A stretch of 19,112 bases of DNA from Nitrososphaerota archaeon (GTDB lineage: Archaea; Thermoproteota; Nitrososphaeria; Nitrososphaerales; Gagatemarchaeaceae), in contig VBPQ01000004.1 in assembly GCA_005877185.1 (NCBI GenBank), forward strand, positions 1 through 19,112, given 5' to 3'. Of the stretch, positions 6,365-12,639 are shown piece by piece. The notes under the pieces were generated by a model that did not search any database, was not told where the DNA came from, and saw nothing but the letters and a program-made list of their open reading frames with translations. Position 1 is the stretch's first letter. Each line of letters starts with the position of its first letter. The position numbers and the translations under genes are program-made.

Positions 6365-6797
6365 GAGTAGTTCAACGGCTGCGGGAGGACGGTCTGTTCA
6401 TAACGCTTTCGAGTCACTCCGTCAAATCGACTACCACCTCGGAGAAAACCCGCGAGGCCCTCGGGGCTTCCCGAGTCGACGACGAGAGAAGGGGGAAGCA
6501 CCAGTAGCCCCGAGAGCTACCCTTTGTCGATGGGGCCTGAGCAGAATCATCGAACACAACCAACCCATAGGCCAGGTCACGTCGGGCAAGGCGTCCCGGA
6601 CCGCCCGTGGAATCGGCTCTTCTCTGTCCCGATAAAACCTAAAAGGAACGAGCGAGGAGTCGAGGCTGACGATGAGGTGAACGCCGTCCCAGTCAGAGCC
6701 CGCACAAGCTCCAAAGGGCAGATGATGAACTCGCGACGATACCGAGTCAGACCGATTCTCTCATTCATGGATTAATAGAAGGGAAAAGCGGGAAAGC
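6365..6797. other. 433-bp intergenic region without a convincing gene
   Basis: This divergent gap separates the acyl-CoA dehydrogenase and the CoA-binding gene. Open frames here have no recognisable domain. It holds a perfect 6-bp stem with a 4-nt loop (CTCGGG-GCTT-CCCGAG, 6460-6475), a 5-bp stem (GTAGC...GCTAC, 6504-6520), a TATA-like stretch GATAAAACCTAAAAGG (6631-6646), and the promoter of the downstream gene at 6772-6779. I found no tRNA, SRP RNA or RNase P RNA signature. It may carry a small RNA or long control region. Confidence 0.5.
6772..6779 (+). promoter_or_regulatory. TATA-like box of the CoA-binding protein gene
   Basis: The element TTAATAGA (in GGATTAATAGAAGG) is centred about 22-24 nt before the ATG at 6798, which predicts a leaderless transcript. 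There is no Shine-Dalgarno sequence at a normal distance that would argue otherwise. Confidence 0.55.
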
Positions 6798-7244
6798 ATG
6801 GCGACGTCGAGAGAGGTGGAGATACTGCTCGGAAGCAGGACGATTGCGGTAGTCGGGCTTTCCAAGGACCCGAGCAAGGAGAGTTTCAGTGTATCAAAGT
6901 ACTTGAAGGAACAGGGCTACAGGATAATTCCCGTGAACCCGACAGCCTCTAAGATACTGGGCGAGAGAGTGTACCCGAGCCTGCTCGAGATTCCGACGGA
7001 GGAAGCAGGGCGGGTCGAGGTCGTCGATATCTTCAGGCCCTCCGAGCAGGTTCCCCCGATCGTCGAACAGGCGATACAGCTGAGAAAGGCAGACGGAGCC
7101 AATCCGAAGATGATCTGGATGCAGCTCGGGATCGAGAGCCCCGCCGCTGCCGAAGCCGCGAAGAGGGCCGGGATGGCGGTCGTGCAGAACCTCTGCGTTA
7201 GAACTGAGCACAGAAGGGCTGCCCACACGCAAGGGAGGGCGTGA
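6798..7244 (+). CDS. CoA-binding domain protein (COG1832 type)
   Basis: 148 residues forming one Rossmann-like CoA-binding domain, as in the N-terminal part of succinyl-CoA synthetase alpha and in stand-alone COG1832 proteins. Visible: TIAVVGLSKDPSKESFSV (nucleotide-binding loop), YLKEQGYRIIPVNPTA, the block VYPSLLEIP, VEVVDIFRPSEQVPPIVEQA, and the conserved IWMQLGIESPAAAEAAKRAGM followed by VVQNLCVRTEH. Stand-alone members bind CoA or an acyl-CoA, but their cellular role is unclear. ATG 6798 is supported by a TATA-like box 22-24 nt upstream. Its stop overlaps the GTG start of the ribbon-helix-helix-like gene (GTGA), so the two are co-translated. The adjacent acyl-CoA operon on the other strand makes a role in CoA metabolism plausible. 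Confidence 0.88.
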   Translation: MATSREVEILLGSRTIAVVGLSKDPSKESFSVSKYLKEQGYRIIPVNPTASKILGERVYPSLLEIPTEEAGRVEVVDIFRPSEQVPPIVEQAIQLRKADGANPKMIWMQLGIESPAAAEAAKRAGMAVVQNLCVRTEHRRAAHTQGRA

Positions 7245-7441
7245 GATTGGTGAAGAGCGTGAAGGTGCACGACGACACGCACCGTGTCTTGAAGCAGATG
7301 AAGAATCAGACGCGGGGGAAGAGCATCGACGAGGTCATACGAGGAATGATAAGGACAGCGACAGGCGTTTCAGTCGATAGGTTCGCGTTCGGGAAGTCTC
7401 TCGACCTGACCAATTACATGGAACCTGAAAAGCAGAAATAG
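7241..7441 (+). CDS. Small VapB/CopG-like (ribbon-helix-helix) protein
   Basis: 66 residues from GTG 7241, overlapping the previous stop as GTGA; GTG 7250 is an alternative start giving MKSVKVHDDTH. The N-terminal pattern VKSVKVHDDTHRVLKQMKNQ, a short beta strand followed by a helix, then a turn and a second helix SIDEVIRGMIR, is that of ribbon-helix-helix DNA-binding proteins and archaeal VapB-like antitoxins. The C-terminus (FGKSLDLTNYMEPEKQK) is unassigned. No PIN-domain toxin gene follows, so a toxin-antitoxin function is not supported here; a small transcription regulator coupled to the CoA-binding gene is the simpler reading. Stand-alone VapB-like proteins are common in archaea. Confidence 0.65.
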   Translation: MRLVKSVKVHDDTHRVLKQMKNQTRGKSIDEVIRGMIRTATGVSVDRFAFGKSLDLTNYMEPEKQK

Positions 7442-7449
7442 AATAAATC
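7441..7449 (+). promoter_or_regulatory. TATA-like box of the 48-residue gene
   Basis: GAATAAATC immediately after the stop of the previous gene is centred about 27 nt before ATG 7472, the normal distance for a leaderless archaeal transcript. Confidence 0.5.
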
Positions 7450-7471
7450 ATCACGCGGGGGATGTCGACCG

Positions 7472-7618
7472 ATGGCAAAGTTTGACGGAATTCTTGGGAA
7501 GGCGCTGCTGACCGTGACGGAGAAGGAAGACGAGCTGACCCTGGTCTTCGCCGACAACAGGTATCTCTTCGTCACGCTAGAGAGGGGGAAGTTGAAGTCG
7601 GAGAGCGTTCCCGAGTAG
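7472..7618 (+). CDS. Small protein of 48 residues, function unknown
   Basis: This short frame runs from ATG 7472 to TAG 7616-7618. The product begins MAKFDGILGKALLTVTEK and ends KLKSESVPE. Its pattern suggests a compact beta structure: three alternating hydrophobic strands (ALLTVTE, ELTLVFA, YLFVTLERG) joined by turns. There are no cysteines and no membrane segment. Support for reality: codon use like the neighbours (G/C third positions, AGG arginine, CTC/CTG leucine), a TATA-like box about 27 nt upstream, and a stop 5 nt from the convergent hydrolase stop, so it fills the gap exactly. I do not recognise the family; a stand-alone barrel half or a partner protein is possible. Confidence 0.6.
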   Translation: MAKFDGILGKALLTVTEKEDELTLVFADNRYLFVTLERGKLKSESVPE

Positions 7619-7623
7619 CATGA

Positions 7624-8280
7624 TTACTCCTGCTCCAGAATCTCCACTCTTGTCGACTCGCCCACGAGGGTCTTGAACCTCTCCGCGTCCGCCCTTCCCC
7701 CGACGATCTTCCCGTAGTGCATCGGGACCGCCACCTTTGTCTTCATCGCCTTCGCCACCTCGGCCGCCTCCTGAGGAGTCATCACGTACGTTCCCGAGAC
7801 CGGGAGGAAGGCGACGTCGACGTTCAGAGATTTCATCTCTGGGATGGCATCGGAGTCACCCGCGTGGTAAAACCTAGCTCCGTCCAGCGTAAGGAGATAA
7901 CCTACCCTCCCGTCCTGCTTCGGATGAAAAACCTGCCCGGGTGACCTGAACTTGTTCAGGTTGTACGCCGGGAGAGTCTCGATCACGACTCCTTGCAGTT
8001 CGACCTTGGAGTTCGGCGTGACGAAACTCTTCTCCAACCCAAACTCTGACAGGCCCGATTCGCAGATTCTCGGCGCCACTACCTTCGTCGAGGGGGTCGT
8101 GAAACGCCGGATGTCGTCTGGACTCATGTGGTCGAAGTGTTCGTGCGAGAGAAGCAGGACGTCCGCCTTGAAGTTCCCCTTCGCCTGAAAGGGGTCGACG
8201 ATGACGACGGTCTTGGATCCCTCCAGGACGAACGAGTCGTGTCCCAGCCAGTGGACCTTTACCTTCCCGTACGTCCACAC
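7624..8280 (-). CDS. Metallo-beta-lactamase-fold metal-dependent hydrolase (UPF0173-like)
   Basis: 218 residues, the usual size for UPF0173/COG2220 proteins. It shows an MBL fold with N-terminal strands VKVHWLGHDSFVLEG, the metal-binding motif HEHFDH (46-51), later FYHAGDSD with the bridging aspartate, and C-terminal VPMHYG with the last metal-binding histidine. These enzymes act on unknown small substrates in the cytosol and are distant from the beta-CASP nuclease further right. The start is GTG 8280 (MWTYGKVKVHW); it lies 13 nt after the stop of the Thr1-less proteasome beta subunit and is probably the last gene of the rtcA-psmB unit. The substrate cannot be predicted. Confidence 0.87.
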   Translation of the reverse strand: MWTYGKVKVHWLGHDSFVLEGSKTVVIVDPFQAKGNFKADVLLLSHEHFDHMSPDDIRRFTTPSTKVVAPRICESGLSEFGLEKSFVTPNSKVELQGVVIETLPAYNLNKFRSPGQVFHPKQDGRVGYLLTLDGARFYHAGDSDAIPEMKSLNVDVAFLPVSGTYVMTPQEAAEVAKAMKTKVAVPMHYGKIVGGRADAERFKTLVGESTRVEILEQE

Positions 8281-8293
8281 GCTAGGTCACCCC

Positions 8294-8887
8294 CTACAGG
8301 TTGATCGCTTCTTCCTTTATGCCCGAGGCGTCAACGCTCAGAATGTCCAGCCCGTTCCCACTCATCGCGTCCCTCTGAATGGCCGCCTTTATCGAGGAGA
8401 CGAGAACCTCCCTTGCATCCTTGTGCGTGATGGAGGGAGAGTACGCGGCCTCGACGACTGCGATCGCCATCTCCGCGCCCGTCCCCACCGCGGCGTATTC
8501 GTCGGGGATTACACTACCGAGGGGATCCAGGACGTAGACGAGGGGCTTGCTGCCGACCCCACCCAGAATCACCTGCGTGAGCAGAGGGGCGTACCTCCTC
8601 TCGAACATAAGTACCGACATTAGCTTCGCGACGGAGTTCGGCTTCAGGAATCGCCTCGACTCGAGCTCCTTCAGCTTCGCGTAGGTTGAAACCTCCCTGA
8701 CGAGGTTCTGCATATCGGCGATCATTCCGGCGCAGACGACGCCGACATTATCCGTGACCTTGAAGACCTTCTTCCCCGACTTGCTGATGACGTAGTTTCC
8801 GAGAGTTATTCTCCTCTCGGCGCCCAGAATTACTCCGTCCTTGTACGCTATTCCTACCGCCGTCGCTCCCGGGATGTAAGCTTCCAA
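8294..8887 (-). CDS. psmB: Proteasome beta subunit lacking the catalytic Thr1
   Basis: 197 residues, a full-length 20S proteasome beta subunit. The N-terminal block reads PG-ATAVGIAYKDGVILGAERR, where active subunits read G-TTTVG. The residue after the conserved Gly (processing site) is Ala, encoded GCG at 8866-8864, so the nucleophile and the autoprocessing reaction should be missing. The rest is intact: E17 (as in Thermoplasma), K33 in SGKK, and RDAMSG matching the D166/S169 region. It ends normally. The start is TTG 8887; no ATG precedes it. It sits 43 nt after rtcA and before the UPF0173 gene, not beside the other beta gene. The likely role is a structural, non-catalytic subunit of a mixed beta ring, as in Crenarchaeota and eukaryotes with unlike beta subunits; this is inference. 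Confidence 0.92.
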   Translation of the reverse strand: MEAYIPGATAVGIAYKDGVILGAERRITLGNYVISKSGKKVFKVTDNVGVVCAGMIADMQNLVREVSTYAKLKELESRRFLKPNSVAKLMSVLMFERRYAPLLTQVILGGVGSKPLVYVLDPLGSVIPDEYAAVGTGAEMAIAVVEAAYSPSITHKDAREVLVSSIKAAIQRDAMSGNGLDILSVDASGIKEEAINL

Positions 8888-8930
8888 TGACAGTTCAGTG
8901 CACTGTGACTCGCGGCTTCTAGACGCCTTA

Positions 8931-9977
8931 TTAGAGCTTGTGCTTGGCAGGCCTTATCGAGGCAGCCCAACCCTTCCCCTGAGAAGCGAAATCGTACGAA
9001 CAGCCGGTGAAGAGGCTCGCGACGTGGAGGCTCGTCTTCAAGTGCTCCGATACGCGCGGAAGAAGAATCCTCGAATCCGTCCCCGCCAGGGAGAGGAAGG
9101 GGGCGATTGTGTCGGAGAGATGGACGTCGAGACACGCTCCGCTCTTGTAAGCGGCGGCGAATTCCTTCGCGGCTCCCAGGCCCACGCTTTCCGCACTCTT
9201 CCCAAGGGCACCAATCGAGTCGGAGCCCAGGAGGCAGTCCGCGCGGGTCGTCGAGATCAGTACGGAGGAGCCGGGAGAGTCAGAGACAACCTGGGAGGCG
9301 GTGGCGCTCTCTACCTCGATTCCTTGACCCCGAAGGTACGACTGGGCGGCCTGCGCCTGCCTCTCCGCGACATGAGCGGGGAGTCTCCCGCACCTGCTTA
9401 CGACGGAAGCTGGGGGGTTTGACCCCCTCTCCGCGAGTTCGAGAGGCGCTACCCGCCTGCATGGCTCGACCGTGGCCTTCACCGCACCTCCCCCCTTTGG
9501 GTAGTAACCTCGCTTCGAGGCTTCCGCGCGGCATCCTATCCCTATCATCTTGAATGCGGGGACGACGACACTCGCGAAATAATCGAAGGTGGGACTCCAT
9601 GGCACGTCTGTTCCGCCCACGAGCTCGAGGTCTAGGCTCGACCCCGAGAGAGACGCGGCCGGGACGACCGCCTGAAGGACCAGGGTGATGCTCGCCGCGG
9701 TCGCCAGGTCGACCTTCATCGTCGAAGCTTCGACGACACCGGGATGGAAAGTGATGGTGGAAGAGCCGACCTCTCCGCCCTCGAGCCTGCCGCCGCAGAC
9801 CTCGCGAAGGATCTTGAGGGCAGATGCGTGCTGCGGGCGGAGCCCGGGGTTGCTCCTTCCAGCCCTCACCTTGGTTACGCGCACCGGCCGCCCCAGGATT
9901 ATCGAGAATGCGACGGCCGCCCTGAGAATCTGCCCGCCGCCCTCGCCGTGCGAGCCGTCAATCTCGAGTAGCTCCAT
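8931..9977 (-). CDS. rtcA: RNA 3'-terminal phosphate cyclase
   Basis: 348 residues, normal for RtcA. The enzyme uses ATP to convert an RNA 3'-phosphate to a 2',3'-cyclic phosphate through a covalent His-AMP intermediate. Visible motifs: DGSHGEGGGQILR (7-19), the VRAGRSNPGLRPQH block, the signature GYYPKGGG (157-164) and the C-terminal DVHLSDTIAP with the nucleophilic histidine H286. ATG 9977 has a good Shine-Dalgarno-like GGGAGG 7-8 nt upstream, unlike most genes here. It is divergent from the NMN adenylyltransferase gene, and the AT-rich box at 10034-10042 may serve both. It is followed by the Thr1-less psmB after 43 nt. An RtcB ligase gene, which would use related ends, is not in the window. 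Confidence 0.95.
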   Translation of the reverse strand: MELLEIDGSHGEGGGQILRAAVAFSIILGRPVRVTKVRAGRSNPGLRPQHASALKILREVCGGRLEGGEVGSSTITFHPGVVEASTMKVDLATAASITLVLQAVVPAASLSGSSLDLELVGGTDVPWSPTFDYFASVVVPAFKMIGIGCRAEASKRGYYPKGGGAVKATVEPCRRVAPLELAERGSNPPASVVSRCGRLPAHVAERQAQAAQSYLRGQGIEVESATASQVVSDSPGSSVLISTTRADCLLGSDSIGALGKSAESVGLGAAKEFAAAYKSGACLDVHLSDTIAPFLSLAGTDSRILLPRVSEHLKTSLHVASLFTGCSYDFASQGKGWAASIRPAKHKL

Positions 9978-10033
9978 CGCGACGCCTCCCGGAGGGTCGG
10001 AGAAAAACCAATCCGTCGATTTTCCGACCTATT

Positions 10034-10042
10034 CTTAAATAT
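10034..10042. promoter_or_regulatory. TATA-like box between rtcA and the NMN adenylyltransferase gene
   Basis: CTTAAATAT (in ATTCTTAAATATCC) is the only strongly AT-rich stretch between these divergent genes. It is about 36 nt before TTG 10074 and about 61 nt before rtcA ATG 9977. The first would give a leader of some 10 nt, the second a leader of about 35 nt that includes the rtcA ribosome binding site. Use in both directions is inferred. Confidence 0.55.
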
Positions 10043-10073
10043 CCCGCGGAGCCGCGAAGAATCAAGGGGAAAT

Positions 10074-10601
10074 TTGCGCGTCGGCCTCCTGGTGGGAAGA
10101 TTCCAGCCATTCCACTATGGGCATCTCGCGGCAGTGAAGTATGCGTTGAAACAGGTCGACTACCTCTACATCGTCGTGGGGAGCGCGCAGAGGAGCCACG
10201 AGCGAGACAACCCTTTCACCGCTGGCGAGAGGATCGCGATGATCAAGGGCGCCCTAGACAACGACAGCGTCGACGGGGCAAGATGGATGGCGATACCAAT
10301 CGCTGACGCCGACTCACACTCTGTCTGGGTCTCGACCGTGAAGTCGATGGTCCCGAGGTTTGACGTTGCCTTCACGAACGACTCTCTGACGTTCAGACTC
10401 TTCGAGGAGGAGGGACTCGATGTGGAGGCCATACCCTACTTAAAGAGAGGGGAGTACTCGGCTACGAACGTCAGGACGAGAATTTTGGAGCGGCGGGATT
10501 GGGAGAGGTTAGTGCCTTCGGACGTCGCAAAGAAGGTGAAGGAATTTGGAGGACTCGAGAGGGTGAGAGAGCTTCTGAAGAAGGACCTCCCCGGTGAATA
10601 G
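10074..10601 (+). CDS. Nicotinamide-nucleotide adenylyltransferase (archaeal type)
   Basis: 175 residues, matching archaeal NMNAT. It joins NMN and ATP to form NAD. The nucleotidyltransferase loop GRFQPFHYGH (8-17) with the HxGH signature is perfect, followed by YIVVGSAQRSHERDNPFTAGER, a typical archaeal NMNAT block, and the C-terminal YSATNVRTRI motif, the ISxTxxR equivalent that contacts the phosphates. The start is TTG 10074 directly before RVGLLVGRF; the purine-rich AAGGGGAA upstream may help initiation. The aminotransferase gene starts 2 nt after the stop, so they are co-transcribed. Confidence 0.94.
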   Translation: MRVGLLVGRFQPFHYGHLAAVKYALKQVDYLYIVVGSAQRSHERDNPFTAGERIAMIKGALDNDSVDGARWMAIPIADADSHSVWVSTVKSMVPRFDVAFTNDSLTFRLFEEEGLDVEAIPYLKRGEYSATNVRTRILERRDWERLVPSDVAKKVKEFGGLERVRELLKKDLPGE

Positions 10602-10603
10602 AA

Positions 10604-11713
10604 TTGAGCCTCGAGAAACAGAAGCTGATCATGCTCCCGGGGCCGACGAACGTCTCCGAGAGAGTCAAGAAGGCGATGACGAGGCCCATCATCAACCATA
10701 GGGGACCCGAGTTCGGGAGGCTATTTCTGGGATTGAGGGAGAAGGCGAGGAGCCTCTTCCAGACCGTGGGAGAAGTCGTACTCTTTTCATCATCGGGGAC
10801 AGGAGGAGTCGAGGCGGCCGTCTGGAACATCATTAGAAAAGGAGACGTCGCGATCGTTCCCGTCTTTGGAGAGTTCAGCGAGAGGGTCGCGGAGACGGTC
10901 GAGCTGGCCGGAGGCAAGGCGGTGAGGGTGAAGGCGGAGTACGGCACCACCCCGAGCCTCGCCCAACTCGGAAGGGCGATCGAGGCGCGTAAGGAGTTCA
11001 AGGCTCTCTTCCTCGTCCACAACGAGACGAGCACGGGGACAGCCGTTCAGTATGTCGAGGAGGCTTGCAGGCTGGCGAGGGCGCACGGCGCCTTCGTGGT
11101 CGTCGACGCGATATCAAGCCTCGGCGGCTACTCGATCCCCGTCGACGGATGGGGGATAGACCTCTGCGCGACAGCGAGCCAGAAGTGCATCGCGGCACCG
11201 CCGGGAATGGCTCTTGTTTCCGTGAGCGAGCGTCTCCTGAAGTACGTGAAGAAATCCCCTCCGGCCACCCGCTACTTCGACATCGCGAGGTACTCGGAAT
11301 ACGGCAGCAGGGGCGAGACACCCTTCACGCCCGCCCTGCCGATCTTCTACGCCCTCGACGAGGCGCTGGAGGAGCTGCTCGAGGAGGGGCTAGCCAAACG
11401 AGTCAAGAGGCACGAAGTGAACTCCGCAGCACTCTACGCCGGTTTGGGGAAGCTTGGGCTAAAGTTCTTCGCTGCGACTGAGGTGAGGTCGAGGACCGTC
11501 GTGGCGGTGCGGTATCCCGCCGGGGTCGATGACGCCCTCTTCAGGAATAAGCTCAGCGAAGAGCATGGAATCCTCGTGGCGGGAGGGTTTGGTCCTTTCA
11601 AGGGGAAGGTGTTCAGGGCGGGTTGCATGGGGTTGGTATCCGGGGAGTTCGTCGATGCCACCGTCGGGGCGGTCGAGAAGACGCTGAAGAGTATTCACGG
11701 GGCGACGAAATAG
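10604..11713 (+). CDS. Class V aminotransferase (serine-pyruvate/alanine-glyoxylate aminotransferase family)
   Basis: 369 residues, a PLP enzyme. It opens with the family start LIMLPGPTNVSERVKKAM, then SSSGTGGVEAAVWN (phosphate-binding and substrate region), VHNETSTGT, the PLP-ring aspartate D168 in VVVDAISSLGG, and the PLP lysine K194 in TASQKCIAAPPG. Arg in FRAGCMG near the C-terminus fits the substrate carboxylate arginine. The family transfers amino groups between serine or alanine and pyruvate or glyoxylate; substrate choice cannot be read reliably, and phosphoserine or aspartate relatives are less likely. The start is TTG 10604, 2 nt after the NMNAT stop. The coupling with NAD synthesis has no obvious metabolic reason. 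Confidence 0.9.
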   Translation: MSLEKQKLIMLPGPTNVSERVKKAMTRPIINHRGPEFGRLFLGLREKARSLFQTVGEVVLFSSSGTGGVEAAVWNIIRKGDVAIVPVFGEFSERVAETVELAGGKAVRVKAEYGTTPSLAQLGRAIEARKEFKALFLVHNETSTGTAVQYVEEACRLARAHGAFVVVDAISSLGGYSIPVDGWGIDLCATASQKCIAAPPGMALVSVSERLLKYVKKSPPATRYFDIARYSEYGSRGETPFTPALPIFYALDEALEELLEEGLAKRVKRHEVNSAALYAGLGKLGLKFFAATEVRSRTVVAVRYPAGVDDALFRNKLSEEHGILVAGGFGPFKGKVFRAGCMGLVSGEFVDATVGAVEKTLKSIHGATK

Positions 11714-11854
11714 TCAGTCAGCCGGCCGGCCCCTGCGCGTACCTCTTCGCCTCGCGACACCGGGCGCGTGCAACATGCGTGGACGGGCAAACGCCCCAGA
11801 GGACGGAGCGAAGGAAGGGCCGCGAGGCACCGAGATTCACTAGGAGGAACGAAG

Positions 11855-11863
11855 CCTTAAGTG
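11855..11863 (+). promoter_or_regulatory. TATA-like box of the FKBP gene
   Basis: CCTTAAGTG is centred about 31 nt before ATG 11890, which fits an mRNA with a leader of a few nucleotides. The 176 nt between the aminotransferase stop and this ATG hold no other recognisable gene; they contain the 10-bp palindrome GCCGGCCGGC at 11721-11730. Confidence 0.45.
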
Positions 11864-11889
11864 TGATAGAACTCCGTGCCCTCGTCCTG

Positions 11890-12639
11890 ATGACCTTCTC
11901 CAAGGGCGACCTCCTACTCACCAACTACACGGCTAAGGTGAAAGACACTGGCGAGGTGATAGAGACCACGAGCGAGGGAGAGGCGAAGAAGTTCGGGATA
12001 TTCGACTCCGAGAGGAGGTACGGACCGAGACTCGTCGCGGCGGGTGAGGGGTGGGTCCTGGCGGGGCTCGAAGAGGAGATGAAGAAGATGGAGGCGGGTG
12101 AGAAGAGGGCGATCGAACTCCCCCCCGCGAAGGCGTTTGGCGAGAGAGATCCGACCAGGATGAGGATGGTCCCGCTTAGGAAGTTCGGAGAGAGAGCCTC
12201 CGAGCTGACGGTGGGAGACACCGTTGAGGTGGAGAACAGGGCCGGTACGGTACGATTCATTGGTTCGGGAAGAGCCCAGGTTGACTTCAACCACAGGCTG
12301 GCGGGGAAGACGCTGATTTACGAACTCGAGGTCGTCAAGAAGCTCGAGACGGAGGAGGAGAAGATACGCGCCCTCATCGAACGCAGGTTTGTGGCCGAGG
12401 GTGAGAAGGTGAAGTTCAGCGTGGAGGGGGGAACGCTTGCGGTCGAGATACCCGAAGAACTATTCCTTCTCGAGGGGCTCCAGATCATAAAGAGAGGAAT
12501 CTCAAGCGACATCTTTCGTTTCTTGAGGGGGATCGAGAACGTCACCTTCAGGGAGACTTTCACGAGGAAGGCCAAGGCGGAGGAGGCGGAGGCCGCCGGG
12601 ACGGAGGCACCCGAGCAGGCCGCAGCCCTGCCGAGTTAG
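11890..12639 (+). CDS. FKBP-type peptidyl-prolyl cis-trans isomerase, long archaeal form
   Basis: 249 residues from ATG 11890. The open frame reaches back to 11623, but that part has no domain and overlaps the aminotransferase gene. The N-terminal FKBP fold carries a SlyD-like inserted chaperone (IF) domain: GDLLLTNYTAKVKDTGEVIETT, then GWVLAGLEEEMKKMEAGEKRAIELPPAKAFGERD, the typical SlyD/FKBP turn into the insert, then GRAQVDFNHRLAGKTLIYELEVVK closing the fold with the conserved NHPLAG-like motif. A C-terminal domain (about 155-235) is found in the long archaeal FKBPs and ends in an Ala/Glu-rich tail. It helps folding in the cytosol. Its stop overlaps the stop of the convergent egsA (12636-12639). 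Confidence 0.9.
   Translation: MTFSKGDLLLTNYTAKVKDTGEVIETTSEGEAKKFGIFDSERRYGPRLVAAGEGWVLAGLEEEMKKMEAGEKRAIELPPAKAFGERDPTRMRMVPLRKFGERASELTVGDTVEVENRAGTVRFIGSGRAQVDFNHRLAGKTLIYELEVVKKLETEEEKIRALIERRFVAEGEKVKFSVEGGTLAVEIPEELFLLEGLQIIKRGISSDIFRFLRGIENVTFRETFTRKAKAEEAEAAGTEAPEQAAALPS

Noticed and set aside
5856..6635. Open frame of 259 codons on the plus strand reaching into the intergenic gap
   Set aside because: It is antisense to the acyl-CoA dehydrogenase, Ser/Pro-rich, and lacks any domain or promoter.
6665..6760. Possible C/D box small RNA
   Set aside because: A perfect C box (ATGATGA, about 6722-6728) and an imperfect one (ACGATGA, about 6669-6675) are present, but no CTGA D or D' box lies at a proper distance downstream of either.
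6524..6775. 83-codon open frame in the intergenic gap
   Set aside because: It has no domain, irregular codon use and no upstream promoter at a suitable distance.
7241..7618. Toxin-antitoxin pair formed by the ribbon-helix-helix-like gene and the 48-residue gene
   Set aside because: The small protein has no PIN, RelE or other toxin feature and seems to have its own promoter; the antitoxin-like gene is coupled to the CoA-binding gene instead.
11623..11889. N-terminal extension of the FKBP gene
   Set aside because: It overlaps the end of the aminotransferase gene, shows no domain, and the FKBP fold begins at ATG 11890 with a TATA-like box about 31 nt upstream.
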